The notes beneath the pieces are model-generated. The model saw only the letters and a program-made list of their open reading frames with translations, did no database searches and was not told where the DNA came from. Shown one piece after another: positions 1-7,301 of a stretch of DNA of 64,000 nucleotides. Position 1 is the first letter of the stretch. Each line of letters begins with the position of its first letter. The stretch covers positions 19,374 through 83,373 of the forward strand of contig JANQRB010000115.1 in assembly GCA_028284775.1 (NCBI GenBank), read 5' to 3'. Made by a program: the position numbers and the translations under genes. Source of the DNA: Candidatus Kapaibacterium sp. (GTDB taxonomy: Bacteria; Bacteroidota; Ignavibacteria; Kapaibacteriales; UBA7675).

Positions 1-1
1 C

Positions 2-346
2 GGCGGCAATCGCTACCGCGCCGGCGCAACCTATCTGCGTGACACCGATGACCTGCGGCCGCGCGCCGACGGACGCAGGACAATCGAGGAAGGCCTGCCC
101 TCAATGCTGCAACTGCCTTTCAGGGTCCGGAGTCACGAAGCCGGGATCAGGCCCACCATTATCGGCCACCATCCGTTCGCCGGCGTTCATCCGCAGCTAA
201 AATCGCTCTGCATTGCCAATGGCTACGGCTCGAAGGGCGTCCTGTTCGCGCCTTATATCGCTCACTTGCTGACCGAACACCTTTTGCGCAAGCAGCCTCT
301 GCCGGCAGAGCTGGATATTCAACAATATTTTAAGGAACAAACATAG
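2..346 (+). CDS. FAD-dependent oxidoreductase, C-terminal part (DAO family, MnmC/MnmL-like)
   Basis: The gene enters from the left edge, so only the last 114 residues are visible. They match the end of DAO-family flavin oxidoreductases: an AGxRPT-type segment (AGIRPTIIGHHPFAG), then the glycine-rich stretch NGYGSKGVLFAPYIAHLL that closes the FAD site in the family. The FAD domain of MnmC has the same ending. The stop lies 4 bp before a YtqB/MnmM-type methyltransferase, so the pair is probably one operon. In Bacillus a separate DAO oxidoreductase (MnmL/YurR) and MnmM (YtqB) replace the two halves of MnmC in making mnm5s2U at the tRNA wobble position. The adjacency makes the same role likely here, but that is inference. 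The substrate-binding N-terminus is outside the window, so another amine or amino-acid oxidase cannot be excluded. Confidence 0.75.
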   Translation, partial: GGNRYRAGATYLRDTDDLRPRADGRRTIEEGLPSMLQLPFRVRSHEAGIRPTIIGHHPFAGVHPQLKSLCIANGYGSKGVLFAPYIAHLLTEHLLRKQPLPAELDIQQYFKEQT

Positions 347-350
347 AATT

Positions 351-956
351 ATGGCCACTCTCGCCAGACCTCTCGAAATGGCGCAGGAGCTTGTAGCCCG
401 CGTTCTCCGACCGGGCGACACCGCGATTGACGCGACTGTCGGCAATGGACACGATACCCTGTTTTTGGCGCATCGCGTGGGTGCCGCCGGCAAGGTGTAC
501 GGCTTCGATATTCAGCAGGCGGCATTGGCGGCGGCGCGTAGACGGCTCGCTGAGCTCGAAGACATTGACAACATTGTTCTGCTTCAGCAGAGCCACGAAT
601 CCATGGCGGCGCAGCTTCCGGCCGGGCGGCAGGAACGACTGCGGGCGGTGATGTTCAATCTTGGATATTTGCCGGGCGGGGATAAATCCATTATTACGCG
701 GCCGGCCAGTAGTCTGGCGGCTTTGGCAGCGGCCGCGGACTTGCTGGCGCCGGACGGAATCATCAGCATTGTGGCCTACACCGGTCATCCCGGCGGTGCT
801 GCCGAGGCACGCGCCGTGGCAGGCTGGGCCGGACAACTCGACCGGCGCCGTTACAGAGCGGCGCGCTATGATTGCATTAATGAACCAAATAATCCGCCTT
901 TTCTTCTGGCGATCGAGCGTCTGGCCGCCGACAATCGGGCGGATGAGGAATCCTGA
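351..956 (+). CDS. mnmM: class I SAM-dependent methyltransferase, YtqB/MnmM-like
   Basis: This 201-residue protein is a compact Rossmann methyltransferase of the rRNA_methylase/YtqB family. Motif I is DATVGNGHDTLFLA near residues 27-40, the acidic end of strand 2 is YGFDIQQ near 50-56, and the family-specific MFNLGYLPGGDK lies near residue 100, followed by VAYTGHPGG. Length fits the family (about 190 residues). YtqB of Bacillus is MnmM, which methylates nm5(s2)U in tRNA; that function is transferred here by family. Translation probably couples to both neighbours: the oxidoreductase ends 4 bp upstream, and the stop overlaps the next start by one base (TGATG). The frame starts at the ATG directly after the upstream stop and no earlier start is available. 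Confidence 0.8.
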   Translation: MATLARPLEMAQELVARVLRPGDTAIDATVGNGHDTLFLAHRVGAAGKVYGFDIQQAALAAARRRLAELEDIDNIVLLQQSHESMAAQLPAGRQERLRAVMFNLGYLPGGDKSIITRPASSLAALAAAADLLAPDGIISIVAYTGHPGGAAEARAVAGWAGQLDRRRYRAARYDCINEPNNPPFLLAIERLAADNRADEES

Positions 957-1186
957 TGGAAGAATTTGCCATTCGCGGGGAGTGGATCGAGCTGATAAAA
1001 CTGCTAAAGGCCGCCGGCCTCGCCGGCAGCGGCGGCGAGGCCCGTCATTTTGTGGAAGAAGGATTGGTACAGGTTAACGGCAGTGTGGAAGATCGGAAAC
1101 GTAGGAAATTGCGAGCGGGTGATATGGTGCTCTTTGACGGTCGCAGCATTGTTATCACGCGCCAGGACACCGGCGCCGCCCCCTAA
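956..1186 (+). CDS. small S4-domain RNA-binding protein (YbcJ-like)
   Basis: A 76-residue protein consisting of a single S4 RNA-binding fold: LIKLLKAAGLAGSGGEAR, then a VEEGLVQVNG turn and a basic strand with DRKRRKLRAGD, as in YbcJ/YlmH-type S4 proteins. The whole length is the domain, so no catalytic part is attached. It begins on the last base of the methyltransferase stop codon. Its place in an operon with two probable tRNA wobble-modification enzymes suggests an RNA-binding accessory role, but no partner is shown by the sequence. Family assignment is firm, the job is not. Confidence 0.8.
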   Translation: MEEFAIRGEWIELIKLLKAAGLAGSGGEARHFVEEGLVQVNGSVEDRKRRKLRAGDMVLFDGRSIVITRQDTGAAP

Positions 1187-1588
1187 AAATTAAAGACCGT
1201 CGCCTCCGGGCTGCAGTTCACCATTCCGTTAGTGGTCGGTCGCCGGGATAGCTCGCAGGCTTTACGGGCTGTCGTTCGTCCCGGTAAAACCTGGTCATCT
1301 GTCTGACAGCCGTCACTGACGGCTTCGATTCAACGGTGCGTCCCTGAACGGAGAGCCGCTTGATGCAGTAGTTTTACAGTAGTAGCTTCACCTTGGCTCA
1401 AAGGTATATTGCGGGTGCAGTTTTTAGGGTGGTACGTTAGTCACGTATCGGTGCTGCGCGCCCGCCGGGCGCGCAGCGCCAAGACGTGATCGAGCAGCAG
1501 AGGATACGCCGAAAACTTGCCCGCGGCGGCATTCAAGTCCGTCACTCGGGTCTGAAATTTTAGCTAAGCGAGTGCGTGTAATTGCCTA

Positions 1589-1627
1589 AAGGGAAGTCGG
1601 GAATCTTTTAGATTTCCGACTTCCCTT
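1589..1627 (+). terminator. 17-bp hairpin, possible terminator
   Basis: The arms AAGGGAAGTCGGGAATC and GATTTCCGACTTCCCTT pair over 17 bp with one G-T wobble and a 5-nt loop (TTTTA). The sequence after it (TTGTTTATT) is T-rich but not a clean run. It could end the upstream operon or an RNA in the preceding region, and it lies just before the nth promoter candidate. Confidence 0.45.
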
Positions 1628-1647
1628 GTTTATTAGCTGGCGGCCTG

Positions 1648-1678
1648 TTTGCGGGCACGGGCACTTTTCGTAATTTCG
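1648..1678 (+). promoter_or_regulatory. Bacteroidota-type promoter candidate for nth
   Basis: TTTG at 1648-1651 is followed after 19 nt by TAATTTCG at 1671-1678. The known Bacteroidota consensus is TTTG, about 19 nt, TAnnTTTG, so only one base of the downstream box differs. The predicted start is near 1685, about 30 nt before the nth ATG. Confidence 0.45.
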
Positions 1679-1713
1679 TACTTTACGAATGAGCACGCGA
1701 GCGCCACGGCAAA

Positions 1714-2367
1714 ATGACCAAACAAGCAAAAGCAGCCTTCATCAGCGATAAACTGGAAGAGCTCTTTCCTGCCGTTCCGATTCCTTTGGAACACAAGGAT
1801 CCCTATACGCTGCTGATCGCCGTGCTATTGTCGGCGCAGTGTACCGATCAACGTGTTAACCTCGTCTCGCCGCACTTGTTCGCCAGGGCATCGACGCCGG
1901 CGGCCATGACGATGCTGTCTGTGGACGAGATCCGTTCGATAATACGACCCTGCGGACTATCGCCGCAAAAATCCAAGGCGATTCTGGCCTTGTCGCATAT
2001 TCTGATGGAACAACATAATGGTGAGGTGCCTGCCAGCTTCGAAGCGCTGGAGGCGCTGCCCGGCGTTGGACACAAGACGGCTTCGGTTGTGATGTCTCAG
2101 GCCTTCGACGTGCCGGCATTTCCCGTTGATACTCATATACATCGTCTGGCTTTTCGCTGGGGACTCTCTTCCGGCAAGAATGTCGTTCAGACGGAAAAAG
2201 ATTTGAAACGGCTTTTTCCACGCAATCAGTGGCAAAAGCTTCACCTGCAGATAATTTATTTTGGCCGCGAATATTGTCCGGCCCGGTCGCATGATCTTCA
2301 CAGATGCCCGATCTGTTCAGTGGTAGGCCGCAAGTCGCTGTTAAAGAAGGACGTGATTGCGTCCTGA
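1714..2367 (+). CDS. nth: endonuclease III (DNA glycosylase/AP lyase)
   Basis: Base-excision repair enzyme that removes oxidised pyrimidines and cleaves the abasic site. The 217 residues carry the helix-hairpin-helix LPGVGHKTA with the catalytic lysine at 121 and the catalytic aspartate at 139 (VDTHIHR), both as in the Escherichia coli enzyme. LLSAQCTDQRV near the N-terminus is also diagnostic. The C-terminal iron-sulfur loop is altered: cysteines are at 188, 198 and 201 only, so the normal C-x6-C-x2-C-x5-C set is stretched and its fourth cysteine is missing. It stands alone, preceded by a promoter candidate at 1648 and followed by sdhC 59 bp later. Confidence 0.95.
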   Translation: MTKQAKAAFISDKLEELFPAVPIPLEHKDPYTLLIAVLLSAQCTDQRVNLVSPHLFARASTPAAMTMLSVDEIRSIIRPCGLSPQKSKAILALSHILMEQHNGEVPASFEALEALPGVGHKTASVVMSQAFDVPAFPVDTHIHRLAFRWGLSSGKNVVQTEKDLKRLFPRNQWQKLHLQIIYFGREYCPARSHDLHRCPICSVVGRKSLLKKDVIAS

Positions 2368-2426
2368 TAGGGATCTGCCGTTTGCGGCGGCATCAATTTA
2401 TTCAATAACGAGTAGTACGCAGCTAT

Positions 2427-3161
2427 ATGTCACAATCAAATGCAGTAGCCAACAAAACAGCCGAAAGCTCGGCGACGCTAAGCCGAAGCACGGGGAAATT
2501 TTCCTCTATCAGCAAAAAAGTTCTGATGGCGGCAACCGGCCTGTTTTTGTGTACCTTCCTGATTGTGCATCTGTCGGGGAACCTTCAGTTGTTGATCGAT
2601 GACGGCGGGCGGGCTTTTAATGAATACACCAGGTTTATGACTACCAATAGCCTGATTCGTCTGACGGAAATCGGACTGGTGCTCGGCTTTCTGGGGCATA
2701 TTGTTTTCGGCCTGCTTGTATCGCGGCAGAATGCCAGGGCGCGCCCGCAACGCTACCTAGGCGGGTATCGCAGCACGGCGCTTAACAGCTGGTTTGCCCG
2801 TACGATGAAATGGAGCGGATTGCTCATCCTGGTATTTCTGGTTGTCCACCTGAAATCATTCTGGTACGAGTATCAGTTCGGCCCGATCGAAACTGTAGTC
2901 TACGATGGCGAAGAGTACAAAAACATGTACCTCGTTGTGCAGGCGGCCTTTGCGCAATGGTGGTATGTGCTCCTTTACGTCATTTCAATGATCGTGCTTG
3001 GACTGCACCTTAATCACGGCTTTCAATCGGCTTTTCAATCGCTCGGGCTCAATTCGTCCACATACCGACCCATCTTCAGCCGTATCGGCAGCATTTTTGC
3101 CGTTGTTGTGAGCCTGGGCTTTGCCTTGCTGCCGCTGTATATGTTTATCGCTCAACTCTGA
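2427..3161 (+). CDS. sdhC: succinate dehydrogenase cytochrome b subunit
   Basis: A 244-residue inner-membrane protein of the SdhC b558 type found in Bacteroidota and related groups. It anchors the dehydrogenase, binds heme b and passes electrons to menaquinone. Five hydrophobic segments are visible, with histidines at the expected places (IVHLSGNL, GHIVFGLL, VVHLKSFW, HLNHGFQSA) for two hemes. The N-terminal 25 residues are polar and Ser/Thr-rich before the first helix. Usually sdhA and sdhB follow directly. Here 380 bp of noncoding DNA and an unrelated barrel gene follow, so the catalytic subunits must be elsewhere or lost. The start is the first ATG; I see no strong ribosome-binding site. 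Confidence 0.92.
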   Translation: MSQSNAVANKTAESSATLSRSTGKFSSISKKVLMAATGLFLCTFLIVHLSGNLQLLIDDGGRAFNEYTRFMTTNSLIRLTEIGLVLGFLGHIVFGLLVSRQNARARPQRYLGGYRSTALNSWFARTMKWSGLLILVFLVVHLKSFWYEYQFGPIETVVYDGEEYKNMYLVVQAAFAQWWYVLLYVISMIVLGLHLNHGFQSAFQSLGLNSSTYRPIFSRIGSIFAVVVSLGFALLPLYMFIAQL

Positions 3162-3540
3162 GTAACTCCATAACAGCATCTTTCTCTCCCTCTCTTTTTC
3201 GGAGTCCGCCCGGACCGTCCGCCCTGCCATCAGCTGCCTGCGAAGCATGATTTGCCCGCTTTGGCGCAATGCCGACAATGCCCTGATATTGAACCGGCCG
3301 TAGACAATCACAAAACCTCCTGCCGGGACTCGCAAAATTGAAATACGTAAATTTGCGGATTGACATTTTGCATTACATCATGGTATCTTCCTGCGACTAT
3401 CCGATGTTATGTGTGTTATTGTATTTTGTCAGCAGCAAAACGTAGCAGCCTATTGAATTTTGTGACTGATTCTTGAGAAGGCGTCCACAATAGTGATCAG
3501 GGGAGTGGACGGTGTTGGCAATGTAGTTTTGGAGAAGTGT
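3162..3540. other. noncoding region and leader of a barrel-protein gene
   Basis: No gene seen. It holds a sigma70-like promoter candidate at 3360-3389 and a G-rich site at 3496-3505 that is complementary over 10 nt to the loop of the small-RNA candidate at 56046-56122. A GGAG sequence lies just ahead of the ATG at 3541. Confidence 0.5.
3360..3389 (+). promoter_or_regulatory. sigma70-like promoter candidate
   Basis: A perfect TTGACA at 3360-3365 is followed after 18 nt by TATCTT at 3384-3389. It would give a leader of about 145 nt before the gene at 3541. It is not of the Bacteroidota type seen elsewhere in the window, so it may be chance. Confidence 0.3.
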
Positions 3541-4347
3541 ATGACGCGGAAGACCAGTAGCAGGTTTATCCGTTTTCTTGGATTCCTACTTATCGCAGCA
3601 GGTTTTTTTGTGGCGCGGCCCGGATTACGAGCCCAGTGCAACAAGAGTTTCACCAGCGACGAAGAAAAATGTCCTTCCTTTATGCTGTACGGCGGGCTTG
3701 GTTTTCACAATACCAAAGAAGGACAGCTCAATGCAATCCTTCAGCAGAGTGGCTTTAGCGCCCTCGAGACCACAAAATTGCTTTCCTACCGGCCGTCGAC
3801 GCTGGCCCTCGGAATTCAAAAAGTAGACGGCAAGTGGCAATATGGTATGGAAGGCGAACGACTGTTGCCGCTCAGCGCCTCCGCTCTCGGTGCAGCCGGC
3901 GAGGCGGAACTGGAATCCTTCATCCTGAACGCCATCGGCTCCTATCGTCTGTTCTCGGCTTCCATCTCTTATTTCGGCACGCGGCGCATGACCTTTAACC
4001 TTGCCTTTGGCGCTCGTCTCGGCTATACGACAACCTCTCTTTCAATGGATGACCTTTCCTCCGGCGGCTCGCTGGATCTGTCGCTCGGCAATCGTATTCC
4101 AAATGCCGATCGCAGAGATGTTGACCTGCGCACGTCGCGCTGGTTTGCGGGCATGAGCATTAACGGTCAATTCGTGATACCCTTCCGGCGCCTGTCCTTC
4201 GTCAACGAGGTCGGTGTTGAATTGCGCCTCGGGTACGACGGAACGCTCGCTTCGCATTCCTGGGAGTACGAAGAGCGTCGAGTTGCCTTGCCGGCATTGT
4301 ACAAACCGGGCTTCTACACCGCCGTCAATGGTTTTCTGCGTTTTTGA
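3541..4347 (+). CDS. predicted outer-membrane beta-barrel protein
   Basis: A 268-residue protein with a clear signal peptide (basic MTRKTSSRFIRF, hydrophobic core, cleavage near LRAQ). The mature part alternates short amphipathic strands, such as LAFGARLGYTTTSL and VNEVGVELRLGYDG, and ends on an aromatic residue (NGFLRF), as barrel proteins do. I do not recognise a family. An in-frame GTG lies 48 nt earlier, but the ATG at 3541 has GGAGA at good spacing and starts the signal peptide cleanly. The leader carries a possible small-RNA target at 3496-3505. Confidence 0.7.
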   Translation: MTRKTSSRFIRFLGFLLIAAGFFVARPGLRAQCNKSFTSDEEKCPSFMLYGGLGFHNTKEGQLNAILQQSGFSALETTKLLSYRPSTLALGIQKVDGKWQYGMEGERLLPLSASALGAAGEAELESFILNAIGSYRLFSASISYFGTRRMTFNLAFGARLGYTTTSLSMDDLSSGGSLDLSLGNRIPNADRRDVDLRTSRWFAGMSINGQFVIPFRRLSFVNEVGVELRLGYDGTLASHSWEYEERRVALPALYKPGFYTAVNGFLRF

Positions 4348-4403
4348 CTTCCGTCTTTCCCGTACATCTGAACTTCCGCTTATCTTTTACGCTCGATCCC
4401 TTC

Positions 4404-4862
4404 TTAAAAACCTTCCTCATCATCGCTGTCATCGTCACGTGCCATGCCGGGCCGCGGCTGCCAGTCATTTCCTTCACAGGGCGTGTAATTGGCGCTGACG
4501 TGTTCATCGTACAGGCGGCAGAGCAGACCCGTTTCTTCATAGTTGCGGCAGGTTGAGCAGAGTGCATTTTCCTCGATTTTCTTGCTCTGCTTCTTATACG
4601 TTTCATACATTCTCAGCGTAGGATACATCGCGACGATCCACGCGGCGAAAAAGGCCAGGTGCCAGGACTCGGAAGCGTCCTGAAACTCGAAAATGTACCA
4701 ATACACCAGCAGGGTTGCTGCCGTAGCGACAATACAATACAAGACAATGGAGCCGATGGTAACGGCTGGATTAATCGGCTGCCGGAACAGATGCGGGTAG
4801 AGCTCGCGTTCGTCGGGGCCCAGTATTTTGCGATTGAAAAACTGTCGAAATTTATCAAACAT
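4404..4862 (-). CDS. small membrane protein with a cysteine-bearing cytoplasmic tail
   Basis: Unrecognised 152-residue protein. It begins with a basic amphipathic stretch (MFDKFRQFFNRKILG) and has two transmembrane helices at about residues 40-60 and 65-85. A charged tail follows with CSTCRNYEETGLLC, then a further cysteine (PCEGNDWQP) and an acidic end (DDDSDDEEGF). The four cysteines could bind zinc or another metal. I chose the ATG at 4862 because the in-frame extension upstream is basic and lacks a ribosome-binding site. It is convergent with the gene ending at 4347 and divergent from mutL. Confidence 0.6.
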   Translation of the reverse strand: MFDKFRQFFNRKILGPDERELYPHLFRQPINPAVTIGSIVLYCIVATAATLLVYWYIFEFQDASESWHLAFFAAWIVAMYPTLRMYETYKKQSKKIEENALCSTCRNYEETGLLCRLYDEHVSANYTPCEGNDWQPRPGMARDDDSDDEEGF

Positions 4863-5164
4863 TGATTGCTTCCGTCTTGGGTAAATTGATTCCCGGAATA
4901 CTACGATCATCATTAACGTAAATTTTCATTCTCCATCGCATTAAAACAAGTACTTTTCGCCCCGCAAACTTTTCCATCGCCCTTGTTCCCTCTCTGTTCC
5001 GGCGTCCGGCCTGCACTCGCCGGGGATTTGATTCCACTGGCCGATAACGTATTTTGCAGCCTTGCGTTCATTCGGCCGCTGCAGGGGAATGGTGCTGCCT
5101 GCCGTCCCTCTTCGCCGCTCCATCAGACTAACTCTCTTATTCGCCAATACGATTCCGACAGCCC
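4863..5164. other. intergenic region upstream of mutL
   Basis: About 300 bp between divergent genes. I see no RNA gene, repeat or clear promoter in it. Confidence 0.5.
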
Positions 5165-7048
5165 ATGCAGACGAATCACAGCATTCAGATTCTTCCCGAT
5201 TTTATCGCCAATCAGATTGCCGCCGGCGAAGTGGTTCAGCGTCCCGAGTCAATTGTCAAGGAGTTGGTGGAAAATGCTATCGACGCCGGTGCGGACACGG
5301 TCAGCGTGGTGGCGCGCGATGCGGGTAAGCAGCTAATACATATCGTGGACAACGGCAAGGGAATGAGCCGCGAGGACTTGCTGCTTTCCATCCGCCGTCA
5401 TGCAACCAGCAAAATTCGCTCGGCGGAGGACCTGCAAAAGATACAGTCACTGGGTTTTCGCGGCGAGGCGCTGGCATCGATTGCCTCCGTGGCGAATCTT
5501 GAAATCCGTACGCGGCGTCCCGGCGACGAACATGGCTGGCGCTTGACGGCCACGCCGCAGCGCGAAGCGATTGTCGAAGCCTGTTCGATGGACCCCGGAA
5601 CGCAGGTTTTCGTGCGTAATTTGTTTTTTAATGTGCCCGCGCGACGCAAGTTTTTGCGCAGCAACCTCACCGAATTTCGGCACATCGCCGACACTATGCT
5701 CAAATTTGCGCTATGCCGGCATCAGCTTCGATTTGTCTTTTTCGAGGATGATGCCTTGATGTACGACCTCAAGCCGGCCGCGCCGCAGGCTCGTATCGGC
5801 GACGTACTCGGTGCGCAGTTCGCCGAGGCGCTGTTGCCGATCGAGGAGGAGCCCGGACCGGTACGGGTGCATGGATTCACCGGGCAGCCGGGGCAAGCGA
5901 AGAAGACGCGCGCGCATCAGTTCTTCTTTCTCAATGGCCGCAGTATCATCTCGCGGCAGCTCAACCATGCCGTGATGACGGCTTATGAGCATCTGCTTGA
6001 AAAAGGTCAGTTTCCCCCTTTTGTCTTATACCTGGAGCTGGATCCGGAACGGGTCGATGTCAATGTTCATCCACAAAAACACGAAGTGAAATTTGAAGAC
6101 GATCGGCTGGCGTACAATGCCGTCCAGCGCGCCGTTGTCAGCGCTCTGCGGCGGCACAACCTGGCGCCCGAAGCACAGTTCAGCCAGCACGTAGCCGATA
6201 CGCCCTTTGAAAAAATCAGCTTTGGCGAGCCGGGCAAAGCGCGACAGACAGCGCTGGTTAACCGGCTGACCGGCGAAGTATTGGAAGGCGGGGGCGGGAG
6301 TTCGGCCGGCGGTACGGCCGCTGCGGGTCGGATGGCCGATCAACGCGAACGCAGCGCTCCGATCACACAGCGTGAGCTTAGCGCCTATGAAGCCCTCTTC
6401 GGCACCGATTCGAATTCCGCCAGGTCAGAACCGGAAGTGATTGATTCGGCCGCGCCGCGCTCGCGACAGGACGAAGTAAGTGCGAAATTTACCTGGCAGC
6501 TGCACAAAAAGTACATCTTACAGCAGACCGCGGACGGTCTCAGCATCGTAGATCAGCAAGCCGCCCATCGACGCATCCTATTTGATCGGGCAATGCGGGC
6601 GATTCAGGGCGAGATGGCCTATTCGCAGGAACTGCTCTTTCCGGTGCGACTCAGCCTGGATGTCGCCGACCGCAGTCTCTTGAAAGAGTTGGAGCCCGAT
6701 CTTGTCAGGCTGGGATTCGTGATGGAAGCAGCTGAGGACGAGAGCTTTGAAATCCGGGCTATTCCATTCGATGTACGCAGCGGCGGAGAAGAGAGTGCCC
6801 TGCGGGAACTGCTGGACGCATTTCGTGAAATTCGTCAGCTCGGCGACCGCGACGAAAGGAGGGCACTGGCCGCCTCTTATGCCGCCAAAGCCGCCATCCG
6901 TTCCGGCGAGCGAATGTCGGTGGAGGCAATGAAAGCCTTGCTGGAGGATCTGAGCGCAAGCGAGTCGCCGCACTTCAGTCCCGACGGCCGCCCGATCGCT
7001 ATTGAGCTGAGCCTTGAGGAACTCGATCGCCGTTTTGGCAAGACCTAG
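5165..7048 (+). CDS. mutL: DNA mismatch repair protein MutL
   Basis: MutL links mismatch recognition by MutS to strand removal. The N-terminal GHKL ATPase is intact: ANQIAAGEVVQRP, ELVENAIDAGA, IVDNGKGM, SLGFRGEAL and the VDVNVHPQKHEVKF end of the transducer domain. A low-complexity linker (about residues 375-425) leads to the dimerisation domain. There the endonuclease motif DQHA-x2-E-x4-E reads DQQAAHRRILFD from residue 463, so its histidine and both glutamates are changed. The CPHGRP metal site reads SPDGRP from residue 605. This MutL therefore probably lacks nicking activity. The 627-residue length is normal. The ATG is the family start. Confidence 0.95.
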   Translation: MQTNHSIQILPDFIANQIAAGEVVQRPESIVKELVENAIDAGADTVSVVARDAGKQLIHIVDNGKGMSREDLLLSIRRHATSKIRSAEDLQKIQSLGFRGEALASIASVANLEIRTRRPGDEHGWRLTATPQREAIVEACSMDPGTQVFVRNLFFNVPARRKFLRSNLTEFRHIADTMLKFALCRHQLRFVFFEDDALMYDLKPAAPQARIGDVLGAQFAEALLPIEEEPGPVRVHGFTGQPGQAKKTRAHQFFFLNGRSIISRQLNHAVMTAYEHLLEKGQFPPFVLYLELDPERVDVNVHPQKHEVKFEDDRLAYNAVQRAVVSALRRHNLAPEAQFSQHVADTPFEKISFGEPGKARQTALVNRLTGEVLEGGGGSSAGGTAAAGRMADQRERSAPITQRELSAYEALFGTDSNSARSEPEVIDSAAPRSRQDEVSAKFTWQLHKKYILQQTADGLSIVDQQAAHRRILFDRAMRAIQGEMAYSQELLFPVRLSLDVADRSLLKELEPDLVRLGFVMEAAEDESFEIRAIPFDVRSGGEESALRELLDAFREIRQLGDRDERRALAASYAAKAAIRSGERMSVEAMKALLEDLSASESPHFSPDGRPIAIELSLEELDRRFGKT

Positions 7049-7301
7049 CCCTCGTTGCCCCCTGGACCGTCAACGGTCGTCTTGGGTAATTTGAGGGTAG
7101 AGGCCATTGAGAGGGGGCGAATGGCTGGTATAACACACCTTATTTTCATAACTTTCATCCCAAGGGAAGGTGAGGAAGAGAAACCGGGGCTCGTAGCGTC
7201 GGCCATCTGTATGCAATGATACGATTTGGCCAATAGCAAGTATTCCTTACCGTCTGCAGGCGAATCTTCGAACAATTTATTCAGTGGCGACGGGTAGATC
7301 T

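Larger units (their letters stand above)
1187..1713. other. noncoding region with several strong hairpins
   Basis: No convincing gene in 527 bp. Four inverted repeats stand out. A 7-bp stem with a 3-nt loop lies near 1308-1324. A compound hairpin spans 1441-1489: outer 6-bp stem TCACGT/ACGTGA, a 3x3 internal loop, then a 14-bp GC-rich stem with a 3-nt loop. A 17-bp stem lies at 1589-1627. CGGGA/TCCCG also pair around 1252-1290. I could not match the region to tmRNA, RNase P RNA, SRP RNA or 6S RNA by their conserved motifs. An unrecognised structured RNA read rightward and ended by the 1589-1627 hairpin is possible. Confidence 0.4.

Noticed and set aside
1426..1436. AGGGTGGTACG resembles the T-box motif of T-box riboswitches.
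   Set aside because: The bases after it do not continue the T-box consensus, no specifier-loop architecture is visible, and the next gene is nth and not an aminoacyl-tRNA synthetase or amino-acid gene.
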